Shown here: positions 1 to 8,167 of the stretch, piece after piece | How positions within the stretch are numbered: position 1 is the stretch's first letter | Layout of the letters: every line of letters starts with the position of its first letter | NCBI RefSeq assembly: GCF_001179985.1 | Contig: NZ_CVSI01000028.1 | Coordinates: forward strand, 37,332 to 101,331 | Source of the DNA: Candidatus Pelagibacter communis | GTDB taxonomy: Bacteria > Pseudomonadota > Alphaproteobacteria > Pelagibacterales > Pelagibacteraceae | Direction of reading: 5' to 3' | Length of the DNA stretch: 64,000 bases | Position numbers and translations under genes: made by a program | The notes under the pieces: model-generated | Databases searched by the model: none | Told to the model about the DNA's origin: nothing | The model's input: the letters and a program-made list of their open reading frames with translations, nothing else

Positions 1-593
1 TTTAAGTCTTTATTTTCAACAATTATGCTTGCAAGTACAGATCTTGTACTGGGGTCTACTCTAGAACTTACAGACTCTATAGTACCATAAAATTTTTTTT
101 CATACGAGTCTGATTTAACTTCAGCTGAAAGCCCAGGTTTTAATATGTTTAAATATATTTCAGGAACTTTAATATTTAGTAATATTGATGTTGTATCATC
201 CAAAGTTAATATAAAAGACTCAGTTCCCAAAACTCCTTGTGCTATCTCTCTTTTTCCCAAAATACCTTTAAAAGGAGCAACAATTTTTTTATCTGAGGTT
301 TCAAAAATAACCTCTCCTTCTTCAACAACCTTACCTATAATTATATTTTCGTTTAATATTTCACTTTTTTTTATTCTATAATTTTTATTTTTAAGAGATA
401 ATGCGGTTCCAAAAGTTTCTATACTTTCATAAAATGTGGACTTGCTTACAGCGTTAACTATCACACCTGGTGGTGGCATCTTGGAAAATTTCTTTACAAA
501 GTGTTTAGTAACAAAATGCCTACCTATTATTACTGAAATTATAATAATTAATAAAATTATTAAAAAAAATTGAATTTTTTTCGATTTAATCAT
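1..593 (-). CDS. RND efflux periplasmic adaptor (HlyD/AcrA family), 5' part only
   Basis: My reading of the minus strand from the ATG at 593 is open to the window edge (about 197 residues seen). It starts with a basic stretch and a hydrophobic segment at about residues 9-24, an uncleaved anchor. A PPPGV motif at 40-44 and a VDPSTRSV motif near residue 180 are typical of membrane-fusion proteins that link an RND inner-membrane pump to the outer membrane. The lipoyl/barrel-sandwich part lies between them. The ATG overlaps the stop of the upstream sulfurtransferase (ATGA), so the two are probably translationally coupled. The RND pump is expected just outside the window. The substrate cannot be told. 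Confidence 0.8.
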   Translation of the reverse strand, partial: MIKSKKIQFFLIILLIIIISVIIGRHFVTKHFVKKFSKMPPPGVIVNAVSKSTFYESIETFGTALSLKNKNYRIKKSEILNENIIIGKVVEEGEVIFETSDKKIVAPFKGILGKREIAQGVLGTESFILTLDDTTSILLNIKVPEIYLNILKPGLSAEVKSDSYEKKFYGTIESVSSRVDPSTRSVLASIIVENKDL

Positions 594-1414
594 GGTGAAT
601 ACTTACCATATTCACTCCAAGATCCATCATAAATAATTGGCTGGTAGTCATTATTTATCAACTTATAAGCATATGCTAATACTGAAGCAGTGACTCCTGA
701 TCCACAAGAAAAAACAAATTTATTATTGTTCTTCGTTTTTATTATTTTTTTAAAAATTAATTTAAGTTCGTCTTTAGTTTTAAATTCGTTTGTACTTTGA
801 TTTATACATTCTCCAAAAGGCAAACATAAAGAATTTTTGATACTCCCTCTTCTTAATCCTTTTCTAGGTTCATCTATTTCCCCATTAAATCTCTTAAGAC
901 TTCTCGCATCAACTACTACAAAATTATTTGAATCAATATTTTCATTTATTTGGTTCATATTAAAAACATAATTTTCTTTTTTAATTGCTTTATAATTTGA
1001 AGTTACAATATTGGTTTTCTCATTGGTCAAAGCTTTATTCTCTTGTTTCCATTTTTTCAATCCTCCGTTTAAAATATATAATTTTTCAATATCATGGCCA
1101 AAATACAATAAAGAAAACCAACATCTACAAGCTGAATATAATCTTGAGTTATCGTATATAAGAATTTTGTCATTATTCGAAATGCCCAACTTAGAAATAC
1201 TTTTGCTCCATTGACCCTCAGAGGGTAACATGTGAGGAAGATCAGTATTTTTTTCAGATGTATTGTCTAGGTCAAAAAAAACGGAGTTTGGAATATGACG
1301 CTCTTTATATTCTAAATAAGGATCCCTATTTTCAGTTGGTAAATGCCATGAGGCATCAATTATTTTAAATTCTTTTAAATTTTTTTCTGCAAAGTCAGTT
1401 GAAATTAGACTCAT
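590..1414 (-). CDS. sseA: Thiosulfate/3-mercaptopyruvate sulfurtransferase
   Basis: 274 residues, the usual length for a two-domain rhodanese. The N-terminal domain is inactive; the C-terminal one carries the active-site loop CGSGVTA with Cys237 as the predicted persulfide carrier. A CGSGVTA-type loop, rather than CRKGVT, favours 3-mercaptopyruvate over thiosulfate as donor, by family knowledge. It should move sulfur from mercaptopyruvate to a thiol or cyanide acceptor in the cytoplasm. The start overlaps the msrA stop (ATGA at 1411-1414) and its own stop overlaps the adaptor start, so msrA, this gene and the efflux adaptor form one minus-strand unit. Confidence 0.88.
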   Translation of the reverse strand: MSLISTDFAEKNLKEFKIIDASWHLPTENRDPYLEYKERHIPNSVFFDLDNTSEKNTDLPHMLPSEGQWSKSISKLGISNNDKILIYDNSRLYSACRCWFSLLYFGHDIEKLYILNGGLKKWKQENKALTNEKTNIVTSNYKAIKKENYVFNMNQINENIDSNNFVVVDARSLKRFNGEIDEPRKGLRRGSIKNSLCLPFGECINQSTNEFKTKDELKLIFKKIIKTKNNNKFVFSCGSGVTASVLAYAYKLINNDYQPIIYDGSWSEYGKYSP

Positions 1415-1857
1415 AAATTTTTCATAAGATATTTTTGATGATAATCCTCAGCTTTACAATAATTCAAAACCTCAGTTATTTTTGTAACAATCTTACCTTT
1501 GAAATCTAAATTTCTCTCATTTAAAACTTTTCCAGCTACTTTTTTTTGTATTTCGTTTAAATAGAAAATTTCACTTCTATACTGAGTTCCTATATCTGGA
1601 CCTTGTCGGTCAAGAGTGGTTGGATCATGAAAGTCAAAAAATAGATTTATTATTTTTTCATATGAAATGATATTTTCATCAAACTCAATTTTTACTACTT
1701 CAGCATGTCCAGTAGTACCAGTACAAACTTCTTGATAATTTGTATCTTTATTTTTTCCGCCACAGTATCCAACTTCAGTATTAGTTACACCGTCTATATA
1801 ACCAAATTTTCTTTCTGGTCCCCAAAAACATCCCAAACCTAAGATTGCTATTTCCAT
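1411..1857 (-). CDS. msrA: Peptide-methionine (S)-S-oxide reductase MsrA
   Basis: The catalytic motif GCFWGPE is at residues 9-15 with nucleophile Cys10, and the C-terminal AEDYHQ motif is present. The enzyme repairs methionine S-sulfoxide in proteins and free methionine, using thioredoxin as reductant. At 148 residues it is shorter than the common 170-210, with a trimmed N-terminus (the motif comes almost at once) and a short C-terminal tail. Cys143-type resolving cysteines of longer forms are not obvious; the Cys in NYCKAED could serve. First gene of the minus-strand unit msrA-sseA-adaptor; it is divergent from the exporter at 1902 with only 44 nt between. Confidence 0.92.
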   Translation of the reverse strand: MEIAILGLGCFWGPERKFGYIDGVTNTEVGYCGGKNKDTNYQEVCTGTTGHAEVVKIEFDENIISYEKIINLFFDFHDPTTLDRQGPDIGTQYRSEIFYLNEIQKKVAGKVLNERNLDFKGKIVTKITEVLNYCKAEDYHQKYLMKNL

Positions 1858-1901
1858 TGATTATTAAATTAAAGTATCTAAAAGTATATTGAGTTAATCA
1901 T

Positions 1902-2783
1902 ATGCTCAGTAAAAATCAATTAGGTTTTTTGTACATGTTTCTATCAGTGTGCGCTTTCTCACTAATGGATTTAATAATAAAATGGACTGCAGATTATCCA
2001 CTTGGTCAAGTTGTTTTTTTTAGGGGTTTTTTTGGTATAGTATTTTATTTTTTTGTAATACCTAAAAATAGAATAAATAATTTTTATCAAACAAAAAGAG
2101 CATTTTTACATTTTTTAAGATGCTTTGTAGGTCTTATAGCAATGGTGGCAATATTTATTGCACTAAGAAACTTACCTTTAGCTACAGTAGTTAGCATATC
2201 ATTTGCTGCACCTATATTTACAACTATTTTTTCAATATTTTTTTTAAGTGAGAGGGTTGGTATTTATAGGTGGCTCGCTGTAATAATTGGATTTGTAGGA
2301 ATTTTAATTATTACAGAGCCAGGCTTTGAAAGTTTAAATATTTATTATATCTTCCCAATAATTTTTTGTATTGGTCTTTCATATGTTGCAATTGCAATAA
2401 GACAGCTTTCTTCAACTGAACCAGTTTGGTTAATTTCATTAAATTTTTCAATTGCCATCACAATTGCTGGATTATGTACTTTACCTTATGGTTGGAAATT
2501 ACCATCCTTTTTTGATTTTTTTGTTTTATCTCTAGTTGGTTTGTTTGGTGGTGTCGCAAACCTCTGGCTAAGCCAATCTTATAAATTTTCTGAGGTATCT
2601 TTAGTTACTCCATTAAAATATTTAGGATTAGTATTTGCTATTTTTTTTGGTTATTTAATATGGGGTGAAGTTCCATCTTTAAAATCATTAATCGGCGGAT
2701 TATTAGTAATCTTGTCTTCAATTATAATTTTTAGACGTGAAATAATAATTAAAAAAGCACCAACAATACAAAGACATGACTAA
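1902..2783 (+). CDS. DMT-superfamily (EamA) membrane transporter
   Basis: 293 residues with about ten hydrophobic segments in two homologous halves, the layout of EamA/RhaT-type drug/metabolite transporters. The first helix carries the family-like LMDLIIKWTADYPLGQVVFFRG region. It should be an inner-membrane exporter or importer of small metabolites. The substrate cannot be inferred. The last 8 nt overlap the start of the following DNA glycosylase, so the two are co-transcribed, though no functional link is apparent. Confidence 0.85.
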   Translation: MLSKNQLGFLYMFLSVCAFSLMDLIIKWTADYPLGQVVFFRGFFGIVFYFFVIPKNRINNFYQTKRAFLHFLRCFVGLIAMVAIFIALRNLPLATVVSISFAAPIFTTIFSIFFLSERVGIYRWLAVIIGFVGILIITEPGFESLNIYYIFPIIFCIGLSYVAIAIRQLSSTEPVWLISLNFSIAITIAGLCTLPYGWKLPSFFDFFVLSLVGLFGGVANLWLSQSYKFSEVSLVTPLKYLGLVFAIFFGYLIWGEVPSLKSLIGGLLVILSSIIIFRREIIIKKAPTIQRHD

Positions 2784-3402
2784 AAAACCGCATTATTGGA
2801 ATAAAGCGATAAAAGTTTTGTCTAAAAAAGATAAGATTATGAAGGGCTTAATCCAAAAATATCAAGATAAAACTTTAACAACCCGTAAAGATTTGTTTTA
2901 TTCTTTATGTAAAAGTATTATTGGTCAACAAATAAGTGTTGCAGCTGCTAACTCAGTTTTTAAAAAATTTTCAAAAGCATGCAAAGGTAAAATAAAGCCT
3001 AGTAAGGTAGCTGAATTAAATAAATTGAAACTTAAAAAGTGTGGTTTAAGTAGACAAAAGATAAAAGGCATTCAAGAACTCGCAAAGAAAATTAACAATA
3101 AAACTTTCAATACAAGAAAAATTAAATATATGAGTGATGAGGAAGCAATCGAATACCTCTCAGATTTACGTCAAATTGGGAGATGGTCTGCAGAAATGAT
3201 ACTAATCTTTAATTTAAATAGGTCAAACATCTGGCCAACTCAAGATATTGGTTTATTGAGAGCTATTTCAAACAACTATAAAAAAAAATATCATCCTCCA
3301 GAAAATTTTATAAAAAAGCTGAATAAAAAATTTACTCCTTATTGTACTGTAGCTACATGGTATTTATGGAGATCAATAGATGATGAACCAATACAATATT
3401 AA
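2776..3402 (+). CDS. DNA-3-methyladenine glycosylase II-like (HhH-GPD family)
   Basis: 208 residues with the HhH-GPD fold: SIIGQQISVAAANSVF at about 48-63, a helix-hairpin-helix around LRQIGRWSAE (131-140), and the catalytic aspartate Asp157 in TQDIGL. The family excises alkylated purines by flipping the base and hydrolysing the glycosidic bond, starting base excision repair. It lacks the N-terminal domain of E. coli AlkA and resembles the short AlkA-like enzymes. The cysteines of an Fe-S cluster (as in MutY or Nth) are absent. It ends 1 nt before the stop of the convergent glycosyltransferase gene. Confidence 0.85.
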   Translation: MTKKPHYWNKAIKVLSKKDKIMKGLIQKYQDKTLTTRKDLFYSLCKSIIGQQISVAAANSVFKKFSKACKGKIKPSKVAELNKLKLKKCGLSRQKIKGIQELAKKINNKTFNTRKIKYMSDEEAIEYLSDLRQIGRWSAEMILIFNLNRSNIWPTQDIGLLRAISNNYKKKYHPPENFIKKLNKKFTPYCTVATWYLWRSIDDEPIQY

Positions 3403-3403
3403 T

Positions 3404-4297
3404 TTAGTCTAACCAATCTTTAAATTTATTTTCATTTTCAAGAATATAAGATGGAAGATTTTTTTTTGGATAAAGAGCTAACTTTTTCTTTTTTTCAGAA
3501 AATTTTTTCTCTTTTTTATCTGCAAACATGTCATAAATAGTCTCATTATTTTTCATCAATCTCGATATTTCTTTTAAATCAATATTTTCGACTTCAAAGT
3601 CTCGGTGGTGCAAATAAGATTTTAATTTGACCTCTATGTCAATTGGTTTCTTTAAATTTGAAAAATGCCAGCCTCCATCTTTTATATAAACTTTATTAAT
3701 ATATTTTTTTCCAGAAAAAAGAGTATCAAGCCGCCAAAAATTAAATTTTTTATTTTTGATATTTCTAAGCCACTGGGGCGACTTTAAATTTTTTTTTTTA
3801 CAAGCCTTACTTCCATACCATACAAAGCCCTCGAGATATCTATTCAATTTATAGTAAAAAATATTTTGTTCAAAAATAACTATTTTATTTTTTACTATTG
3901 CAATATTTAGATCTTTTAAATTTGGTATTTCATCAACATCTGAAATAATTATTAAATCATCTTCATTAGCTTTGTTTAAACCATTGATAATTAGATTTCT
4001 TTGAAAATTCTCTCTCTTATGAGCATTAGATATAAGCTTAGATGAAATCATTCCCTCATCGTCATTTTCATTAATTTTTTCTAAGTTTTGCAGTTCTTCG
4101 TCTTGAACAATATAGATTATTTTATTTTTGAATTCTGAGTATCTATTAATGTCAAATTTTAGATCCCTTTTTTTTCCATTATGATAGAACTTACTTTCAA
4201 CAATTACGAAATAATCAACAAAATTTCTTAGAGAATTTAACCTAATATCTAATACAACATTTTCGTCATAAAACATGAAACAGTCAAAGATTCGCAT
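3404..4297 (-). CDS. Glycosyltransferase family 17 (GNT-III-like)
   Basis: 297 residues. The N-terminus MRIFDCFMFYDE, the VIVES segment near residue 31 and the metal/nucleotide-sugar motif SDVDEIP (Asp120, Asp122) match GT17, the family of beta-1,4-N-acetylglucosaminyltransferases, which also has bacterial members in surface-polysaccharide loci. It probably adds a sugar to LPS or another surface glycan from the cytoplasmic side, as there is no signal peptide or membrane segment. The C-terminal third is very rich in Lys and Phe. It stands alone between a DNA repair gene and purine salvage genes, so context gives no acceptor; such single glycosyltransferases often vary between strains. Confidence 0.75.
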   Translation of the reverse strand: MRIFDCFMFYDENVVLDIRLNSLRNFVDYFVIVESKFYHNGKKRDLKFDINRYSEFKNKIIYIVQDEELQNLEKINENDDEGMISSKLISNAHKRENFQRNLIINGLNKANEDDLIIISDVDEIPNLKDLNIAIVKNKIVIFEQNIFYYKLNRYLEGFVWYGSKACKKKNLKSPQWLRNIKNKKFNFWRLDTLFSGKKYINKVYIKDGGWHFSNLKKPIDIEVKLKSYLHHRDFEVENIDLKEISRLMKNNETIYDMFADKKEKKFSEKKKKLALYPKKNLPSYILENENKFKDWLD

Positions 4298-4355
4298 AAA
4301 ATGATTTCTAACTTATATATCTTGATATATAAATCTAAAAATTTAATATTTTTAG

Positions 4356-4886
4356 ATGACACAAAAACTAATAATTGACTGGAATGAATATAATAGATCA
4401 ATAGATCGATTAGCAATTCAAATAAGTGAAAGTGGTTTTAAACCTTCTTTTATAATCTGTATAGCCAGAGGTGGTTTGAGGGTAGGAGATATTTTAAGTA
4501 GAATTTTTAATGTAAAGTGTGGATATTTAGGTGTTGAAAGCTATTCAGCTGAAAAAGATAATCAAATTGCTAACAAACAAAATGAATTAACTTTTGCAAG
4601 AGATCTTTCAACTACTTCAAGAGATTATGGAGAAAATATACTAATAACAGATGATTTAATAGACACAGGTGTTACCCTCGAAAAAACTCTAAGTTGGTTA
4701 AAAAGTTACGAAGATTTCAAAGATAAAAAAATTAATTTTAAATCGGCTGTGCTTTATAAAAAAGAAAAATCTAATTTTAAGTCAGATTATATAGTACATA
4801 ATTTAAATTATAATCCATGGATTGTTTTTCCTTATGAGTTAAGGGAATTAGTTTCAATAGAGGATTTAAAAAAAGAATTAAAGTAA
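4356..4886 (+). CDS. Purine phosphoribosyltransferase (Gpt/Hpt-like)
   Basis: 176 residues with the PRPP-binding loop ILITDDLIDTGVT at 95-107 and the ARGG loop at 37-40, both diagnostic of type I phosphoribosyltransferases. It should convert a free purine base (xanthine, guanine or hypoxanthine) plus PRPP to the nucleotide. The base cannot be fixed from sequence alone, but the neighbour downstream and convergent is an NCS2 purine permease, which supports purine salvage. It is 58 nt from the divergent glycosyltransferase gene, and a strong hairpin follows the stop by 1 nt. Confidence 0.82.
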   Translation: MTQKLIIDWNEYNRSIDRLAIQISESGFKPSFIICIARGGLRVGDILSRIFNVKCGYLGVESYSAEKDNQIANKQNELTFARDLSTTSRDYGENILITDDLIDTGVTLEKTLSWLKSYEDFKDKKINFKSAVLYKKEKSNFKSDYIVHNLNYNPWIVFPYELRELVSIEDLKKELK

Positions 4887-4887
4887 G

Positions 4888-4911
4888 TGGGCTGGTTTAT
4901 TTACCAGCCCA
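4888..4911. terminator. Bidirectional hairpin terminator between convergent purine genes
   Basis: A perfect 9-bp inverted repeat, TGGGCTGGT at 4888-4896 and ACCAGCCCA at 4903-4911, encloses a 6-nt loop. On the plus strand it is followed by TCTTTTA, a fair U-tract. It starts 1 nt after the phosphoribosyltransferase stop and lies 12 nt beyond the permease stop on the other strand, so it can serve both. G+C-rich stems like this stand out sharply in this AT-rich sequence. Confidence 0.8.
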
Positions 4912-4923
4912 TCTTTTATAATT

Positions 4924-6234
4924 TTAAGCAACTAAAAAACTTACTACACTTAAAATAGCTATTAACCAAATTGCAGGAGAAGTCTTAGATATTTTTCCAG
5001 TAAAAATTTTTATTAAAGCATAAGATATAAATGCTAGAGCAATCCCGTTACTTATACTATAAGTGAGTGGCATTGTAATCATAGCCACGATTGAGGGTGC
5101 AGACTCTGCTATATCGTTCCATTCTATATCAGTAATGTTTCTTACAAAAAGAACAGCAACATACAAAAGTGCAGCTCCATCAATTTCCTTTGGCAAACTT
5201 GTTGCAAGAGGAGAAAAGAATAAGCATGATAAGAACAGAATTCCAATTACTAAAGAGGTCATACCTGTTCGTCCACCTGCTTTGACACCAGCGCCTGATT
5301 CTACATAACTTGTTACAGTTGTAGTACCCATCATAGCGCCTGCAACTGTAGCAACACTGTCAGACATCATGGCTTTATTTATATCCGTAACTCTACCTTT
5401 ACTATCTACTTTTCCAGCCACATTAGCCACAGAAGTTAATGTCCCTGCTGTATCAAAAAAATCGATAAATAATAATGTAAAGACCACAGTTGACATACTT
5501 GCTGATAATGCCGCTTTTAAATCAAAATCAAATAAATATGTCATTGGCGGAGGCGAGCTTACTACCCCATTAAATTTTGCTAGACCTGTTACCCATGCAA
5601 TTATACTAAAAGCAATGATTCCAATTATAATATTTCCTTTAATTTTAAGTTTTTCAAGAACGACCATTGCAACAAAAGCTAAGCACCCTAATAGCACTAA
5701 AGGATTTTTTAAATCACCGAGCGTTACTAAAGTAACCGGATGATCTCCAACAACTCCCATAATTTCCAAACCTATTATGGCTAAAAACAATCCTATACCT
5801 GCTCCAATTCCTAATTTTAAACTTTTTGGAATTGAGTTTATTAACCATGCTCTTAAAGGTGTAAGAGAAATAATTAAAAATAATATTCCAGCTACTAAAA
5901 CTGCACCTAAAGCAGCTTGTGGAGTGTAACCCATACCCGCAACTACACCAAAAGCCACAAAAGCATTTATTCCCATACCTGGGGCAAGTCCTATTGGCCA
6001 AGTTTTTCCGTAAAAAGCCATTATGAAACAAGCAAGAGCGGTTGCTAAAATTGTGGCAGTAAATACTGCACCAAAATCGAAAAAACCTTTTTCAGGTCCA
6101 GCGAATTCCCCCGATAAAATAAAAGGGTTTAGGAACATTATATAGGCCATTGTTAGAAATGTAGTAACACCCGCAATAACCTCAGTTCTAAAATCTGTTT
6201 TATGTTTTTTATATTCGAAATATTTGTCTAGCAT
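4924..6234 (-). CDS. NCS2-family purine permease (AzgA-like)
   Basis: 436 residues with about 12-14 membrane segments. The N-terminal YFEYKKHKTDFRTEV followed by TFLTMAYIMFLNP and PGMGINAFVAF is typical of the AzgA-like branch (E. coli AdeP, GhxP), proton symporters of adenine, guanine or hypoxanthine. An ATG four codons upstream (6246) is possible, but that ATG sits directly before a GGGAGG Shine-Dalgarno (6239-6244) placed 5-6 nt ahead of the ATG at 6234, so 6234 is chosen. It faces the phosphoribosyltransferase across a shared terminator: import and phosphoribosylation of a purine base form one salvage route. Confidence 0.9.
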   Translation of the reverse strand: MLDKYFEYKKHKTDFRTEVIAGVTTFLTMAYIMFLNPFILSGEFAGPEKGFFDFGAVFTATILATALACFIMAFYGKTWPIGLAPGMGINAFVAFGVVAGMGYTPQAALGAVLVAGILFLIISLTPLRAWLINSIPKSLKLGIGAGIGLFLAIIGLEIMGVVGDHPVTLVTLGDLKNPLVLLGCLAFVAMVVLEKLKIKGNIIIGIIAFSIIAWVTGLAKFNGVVSSPPPMTYLFDFDLKAALSASMSTVVFTLLFIDFFDTAGTLTSVANVAGKVDSKGRVTDINKAMMSDSVATVAGAMMGTTTVTSYVESGAGVKAGGRTGMTSLVIGILFLSCLFFSPLATSLPKEIDGAALLYVAVLFVRNITDIEWNDIAESAPSIVAMITMPLTYSISNGIALAFISYALIKIFTGKISKTSPAIWLIAILSVVSFLVA

Positions 6235-6238
6235 AAAT

Positions 6239-6244
6239 CCTCCC
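6239..6244 (-). promoter_or_regulatory. Strong Shine-Dalgarno of the NCS2 permease
   Basis: Read on the minus strand, GGGAGG stands 4 nt before the ATG at 6234. Strong SD sequences are uncommon in this window, and this one decides between the two candidate starts. Confidence 0.75.
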
Positions 6245-6356
6245 ATTAAAAAATTATCAGATTAATAAAATAATTCCTTAATAAAATATTCTTTATTCAC
6301 AATATTCAACTATAAGTTTATTTTTAATAATTTCTCCTATGCTAATATTCGACCTA

Positions 6357-6668
6357 ATGAAAAAAATAATTAATATATTTTTGATTTTGTCATTTGTTTC
6401 TTTATCGTCCTGTAAAACGGTACAGAATAAAGCTGATGAAGTTATTCAAAAAGAAGATAAGTATTTAATGAAATTTCTAAACAAAAAAAAAAATTTGTTG
6501 ATTGCAGAATTTGGATACCCAGATTTAACAATGCCAAATGATGGAGAACCACCTGGTTCAGGAAAAATTATATATATTTCAAAAAAATACGGGATTAAAT
6601 GTCAAAGAAGTTTTGAAATTGATGAAAGTGATTTTGTTGTAGGTTATTCTTCAAAAGGATGTTTTTAA
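6357..6668 (+). CDS. Small outer-membrane-type lipoprotein, unknown function
   Basis: 103 residues from the ATG at 6357. An upstream in-frame ATG at 6339 would put six residues before a perfect signal peptide, so 6357 is preferred. The N-terminus MKKIINIFLILSF ends in a lipobox SLSSC with the lipidated Cys at residue 20. The residue after Cys is Lys, not Asp, which favours outer-membrane sorting. The mature part is short, with two further Cys (in GIKCQRS and the C-terminal SKGCF) that could form a disulfide. I do not recognise the family with certainty; it resembles small alphaproteobacterial lipoproteins with a GYPD...GY..KGC pattern. A hairpin follows the stop directly. Confidence 0.7.
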   Translation: MKKIINIFLILSFVSLSSCKTVQNKADEVIQKEDKYLMKFLNKKKNLLIAEFGYPDLTMPNDGEPPGSGKIIYISKKYGIKCQRSFEIDESDFVVGYSSKGCF

Positions 6669-6691
6669 CTTGTGGGGCTTTACCCCACAAG
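6669..6691. terminator. Hairpin terminator between the lipoprotein and hsp20
   Basis: CTTGTGGGG (6669-6677) and CCCCACAAG (6683-6691) form a perfect 9-bp stem with a CTTTA loop. It begins immediately after the lipoprotein stop codon and lies 11 nt beyond the hsp20 stop on the other strand. Neither side has a long U-tract, so efficiency is uncertain. Confidence 0.7.
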
Positions 6692-6702
6692 CAAGGTTTA
6701 GG

Positions 6703-7149
6703 TTATTTAATTTGAATTAACTTCTTTTTCTTAAAGTCTGGAACTATTCTTTCACATTCAATAGTTAAAAGCCCGTCTTTCAAATTAGCTTCACCAACTT
6801 TTACGTCTTCAGCAATTTTAAATGATCTAGTAAATTGTCTTTGAGATATTCCTTTGTGTATAATCTCTCCATTTTCGACAGTGTTATCAGATTTTTCAAC
6901 TTGCTTAGTTCTTACAGTTAAAAGATTGTCTTCATATTCTACTTCGACATCTTTTTTGTTAAATCCCGCAAGAGCTACCTCAATTGAGTATCTGTCTTTA
7001 CCAGTTTTTCTAATGTTATACGGTGGATAATTTGACTGAGTTGTCAAACTTCCATTTCCTAACATGTTTTCAAATTGTTCAAACATATCATCAAAACCAA
7101 CAGAAAATGGTCTTAATGAATTAAAGATTGATAGATCCTTACTTGTCAT
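6703..7149 (-). CDS. Small heat-shock protein, Hsp20/alpha-crystallin family
   Basis: 148 residues from the ATG at 7149, chosen because AAAGGAGG (7154-7161) stands right before it; the longer frame from 7197 would run through this ribosome site. The alpha-crystallin domain spans about residues 35-130, with the family features NIRKTGKDRYSIEVALAGF and a C-terminal GLLTIECER strand. It is close to IbpA/HspA class A of Proteobacteria. It should bind unfolding proteins and pass them to DnaK/ClpB. The short basic C-terminus lacks a clear IxI anchor motif, ending in KKLIQIK, where IQI is a possible version. Confidence 0.9.
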   Translation of the reverse strand: MTSKDLSIFNSLRPFSVGFDDMFEQFENMLGNGSLTTQSNYPPYNIRKTGKDRYSIEVALAGFNKKDVEVEYEDNLLTVRTKQVEKSDNTVENGEIIHKGISQRQFTRSFKIAEDVKVGEANLKDGLLTIECERIVPDFKKKKLIQIK

Positions 7150-7153
7150 TTTT

Positions 7154-7161
7154 CCTCCTTT
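7154..7161 (-). promoter_or_regulatory. Near-perfect Shine-Dalgarno of hsp20
   Basis: On the minus strand AAAGGAGG lies 4 nt before the ATG at 7149. It is one of the best ribosome sites in the window and fits a gene that must be translated strongly after stress. I found no convincing sigma-32 promoter in the 94 nt between this gene and the next (7150-7243). Confidence 0.8.
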
Positions 7162-7243
7162 GTTAGCAAGGTTATTTAGTGTCCCATTAGGCAACACTTA
7201 AAGTTATATGGTAACTATTTTAAAATTTTCAATATGTAATTTC

Positions 7244-8167
7244 TTATTTATTTTGCTGTAATGCTTTAACATGCTCGTCAGCACTTTCTGCTAGAGCATT
7301 TAAATCATAACCACCTTCTAAGATCGAAACTACTTTTCTATTATTATATTTATTTGTTGCAAGAAGTGTTCTTCTTGTAATTTCATAAAAATCTTTCGAT
7401 TTTAGTTTAAATTGTGCAAGAGGGTCATCCTGGTGTGCATCGAAACCTGCCGAAAAAATTAAAAACTCAGGTTTAAATTCATCTAACTTTTTTAACACAT
7501 GATTATATGCATCAAAGTAATTTTCAGAAGATGTGCCAGCTGGCAAAGGTATATTGAATATGTTATTAAACTTGCCCTTCTCATTCTCAGATCCGGTTCC
7601 AGGATAAAAAGGATACTGATGAGTTGATATATATAAAACTTTTTTATTATCGTAAAAAATGTCTTGGGTGCCATTACCATGATGAACATCAAAATCTATG
7701 ATACATACTTTATTGTAATTATATTTTTCAATTAAATATTGGGCCCCTATTGCTGCATTATTAAAAATACAAAAACCCATAGCTTTATTTTTTTCAGAAT
7801 GATGCCCAGGAGGCCTTACAGCACAAAATACATTATTAAATTTTTTTCTCTCCACACCATCTATTGCTTTAATTATAGAACCTACCGCGTCGTATGTTGC
7901 CTTCTTACTTCCGGGAGATATAATTGTGTCTCCATCTAAAAATCTTAAACCGCTAGACGGAAATGAATTTTTTATGCTATCAACATAATCAGACCCATGA
8001 ACTTTTTTTAATATTTTTAGGTCAAACTTTTCTGACTTAACCCATAATAGATTTTTCCTCTTTTTTAATCTTTTTACAACTGCAAAAACTCTTTTTGGTT
8101 GTTCTGGATGACCATCACCAGTAATGTGATCCTCTGATGTATCGGATGTTATTATTGCAGTACTCAC
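7244..8167 (-). CDS. Histone-deacetylase-family zinc deacylase
   Basis: 307 residues with all the arginase/deacetylase signatures: RPPGHHS at 118-124 (tandem His), DFDVHHGNGT at 158-167 (zinc ligands Asp160 and His162) and SAGFDAHQDDP further on. Family members remove acyl groups from lysine side chains, polyamines or small molecules. Histones are absent here, so the substrate is unknown. The start overlaps the dapE stop by 4 nt, making it the last gene of the rpmH-to-dapE unit; a metabolic acyl-amine substrate is one idea suggested by that neighbourhood. Confidence 0.88.
   Translation of the reverse strand: MSTAIITSDTSEDHITGDGHPEQPKRVFAVVKRLKKRKNLLWVKSEKFDLKILKKVHGSDYVDSIKNSFPSSGLRFLDGDTIISPGSKKATYDAVGSIIKAIDGVERKKFNNVFCAVRPPGHHSEKNKAMGFCIFNNAAIGAQYLIEKYNYNKVCIIDFDVHHGNGTQDIFYDNKKVLYISTHQYPFYPGTGSENEKGKFNNIFNIPLPAGTSSENYFDAYNHVLKKLDEFKPEFLIFSAGFDAHQDDPLAQFKLKSKDFYEITRRTLLATNKYNNRKVVSILEGGYDLNALAESADEHVKALQQNK

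Noticed and set aside
5063..6031. Open frames opposite and within the NCS2 permease gene
   Set aside because: They are shadows of a strongly supported membrane protein and show no family features or starts with ribosome sites.
6250..6338. Purine riboswitch before the permease
   Set aside because: No three-stem purine aptamer pattern is visible; the leader is plain AT-rich sequence.
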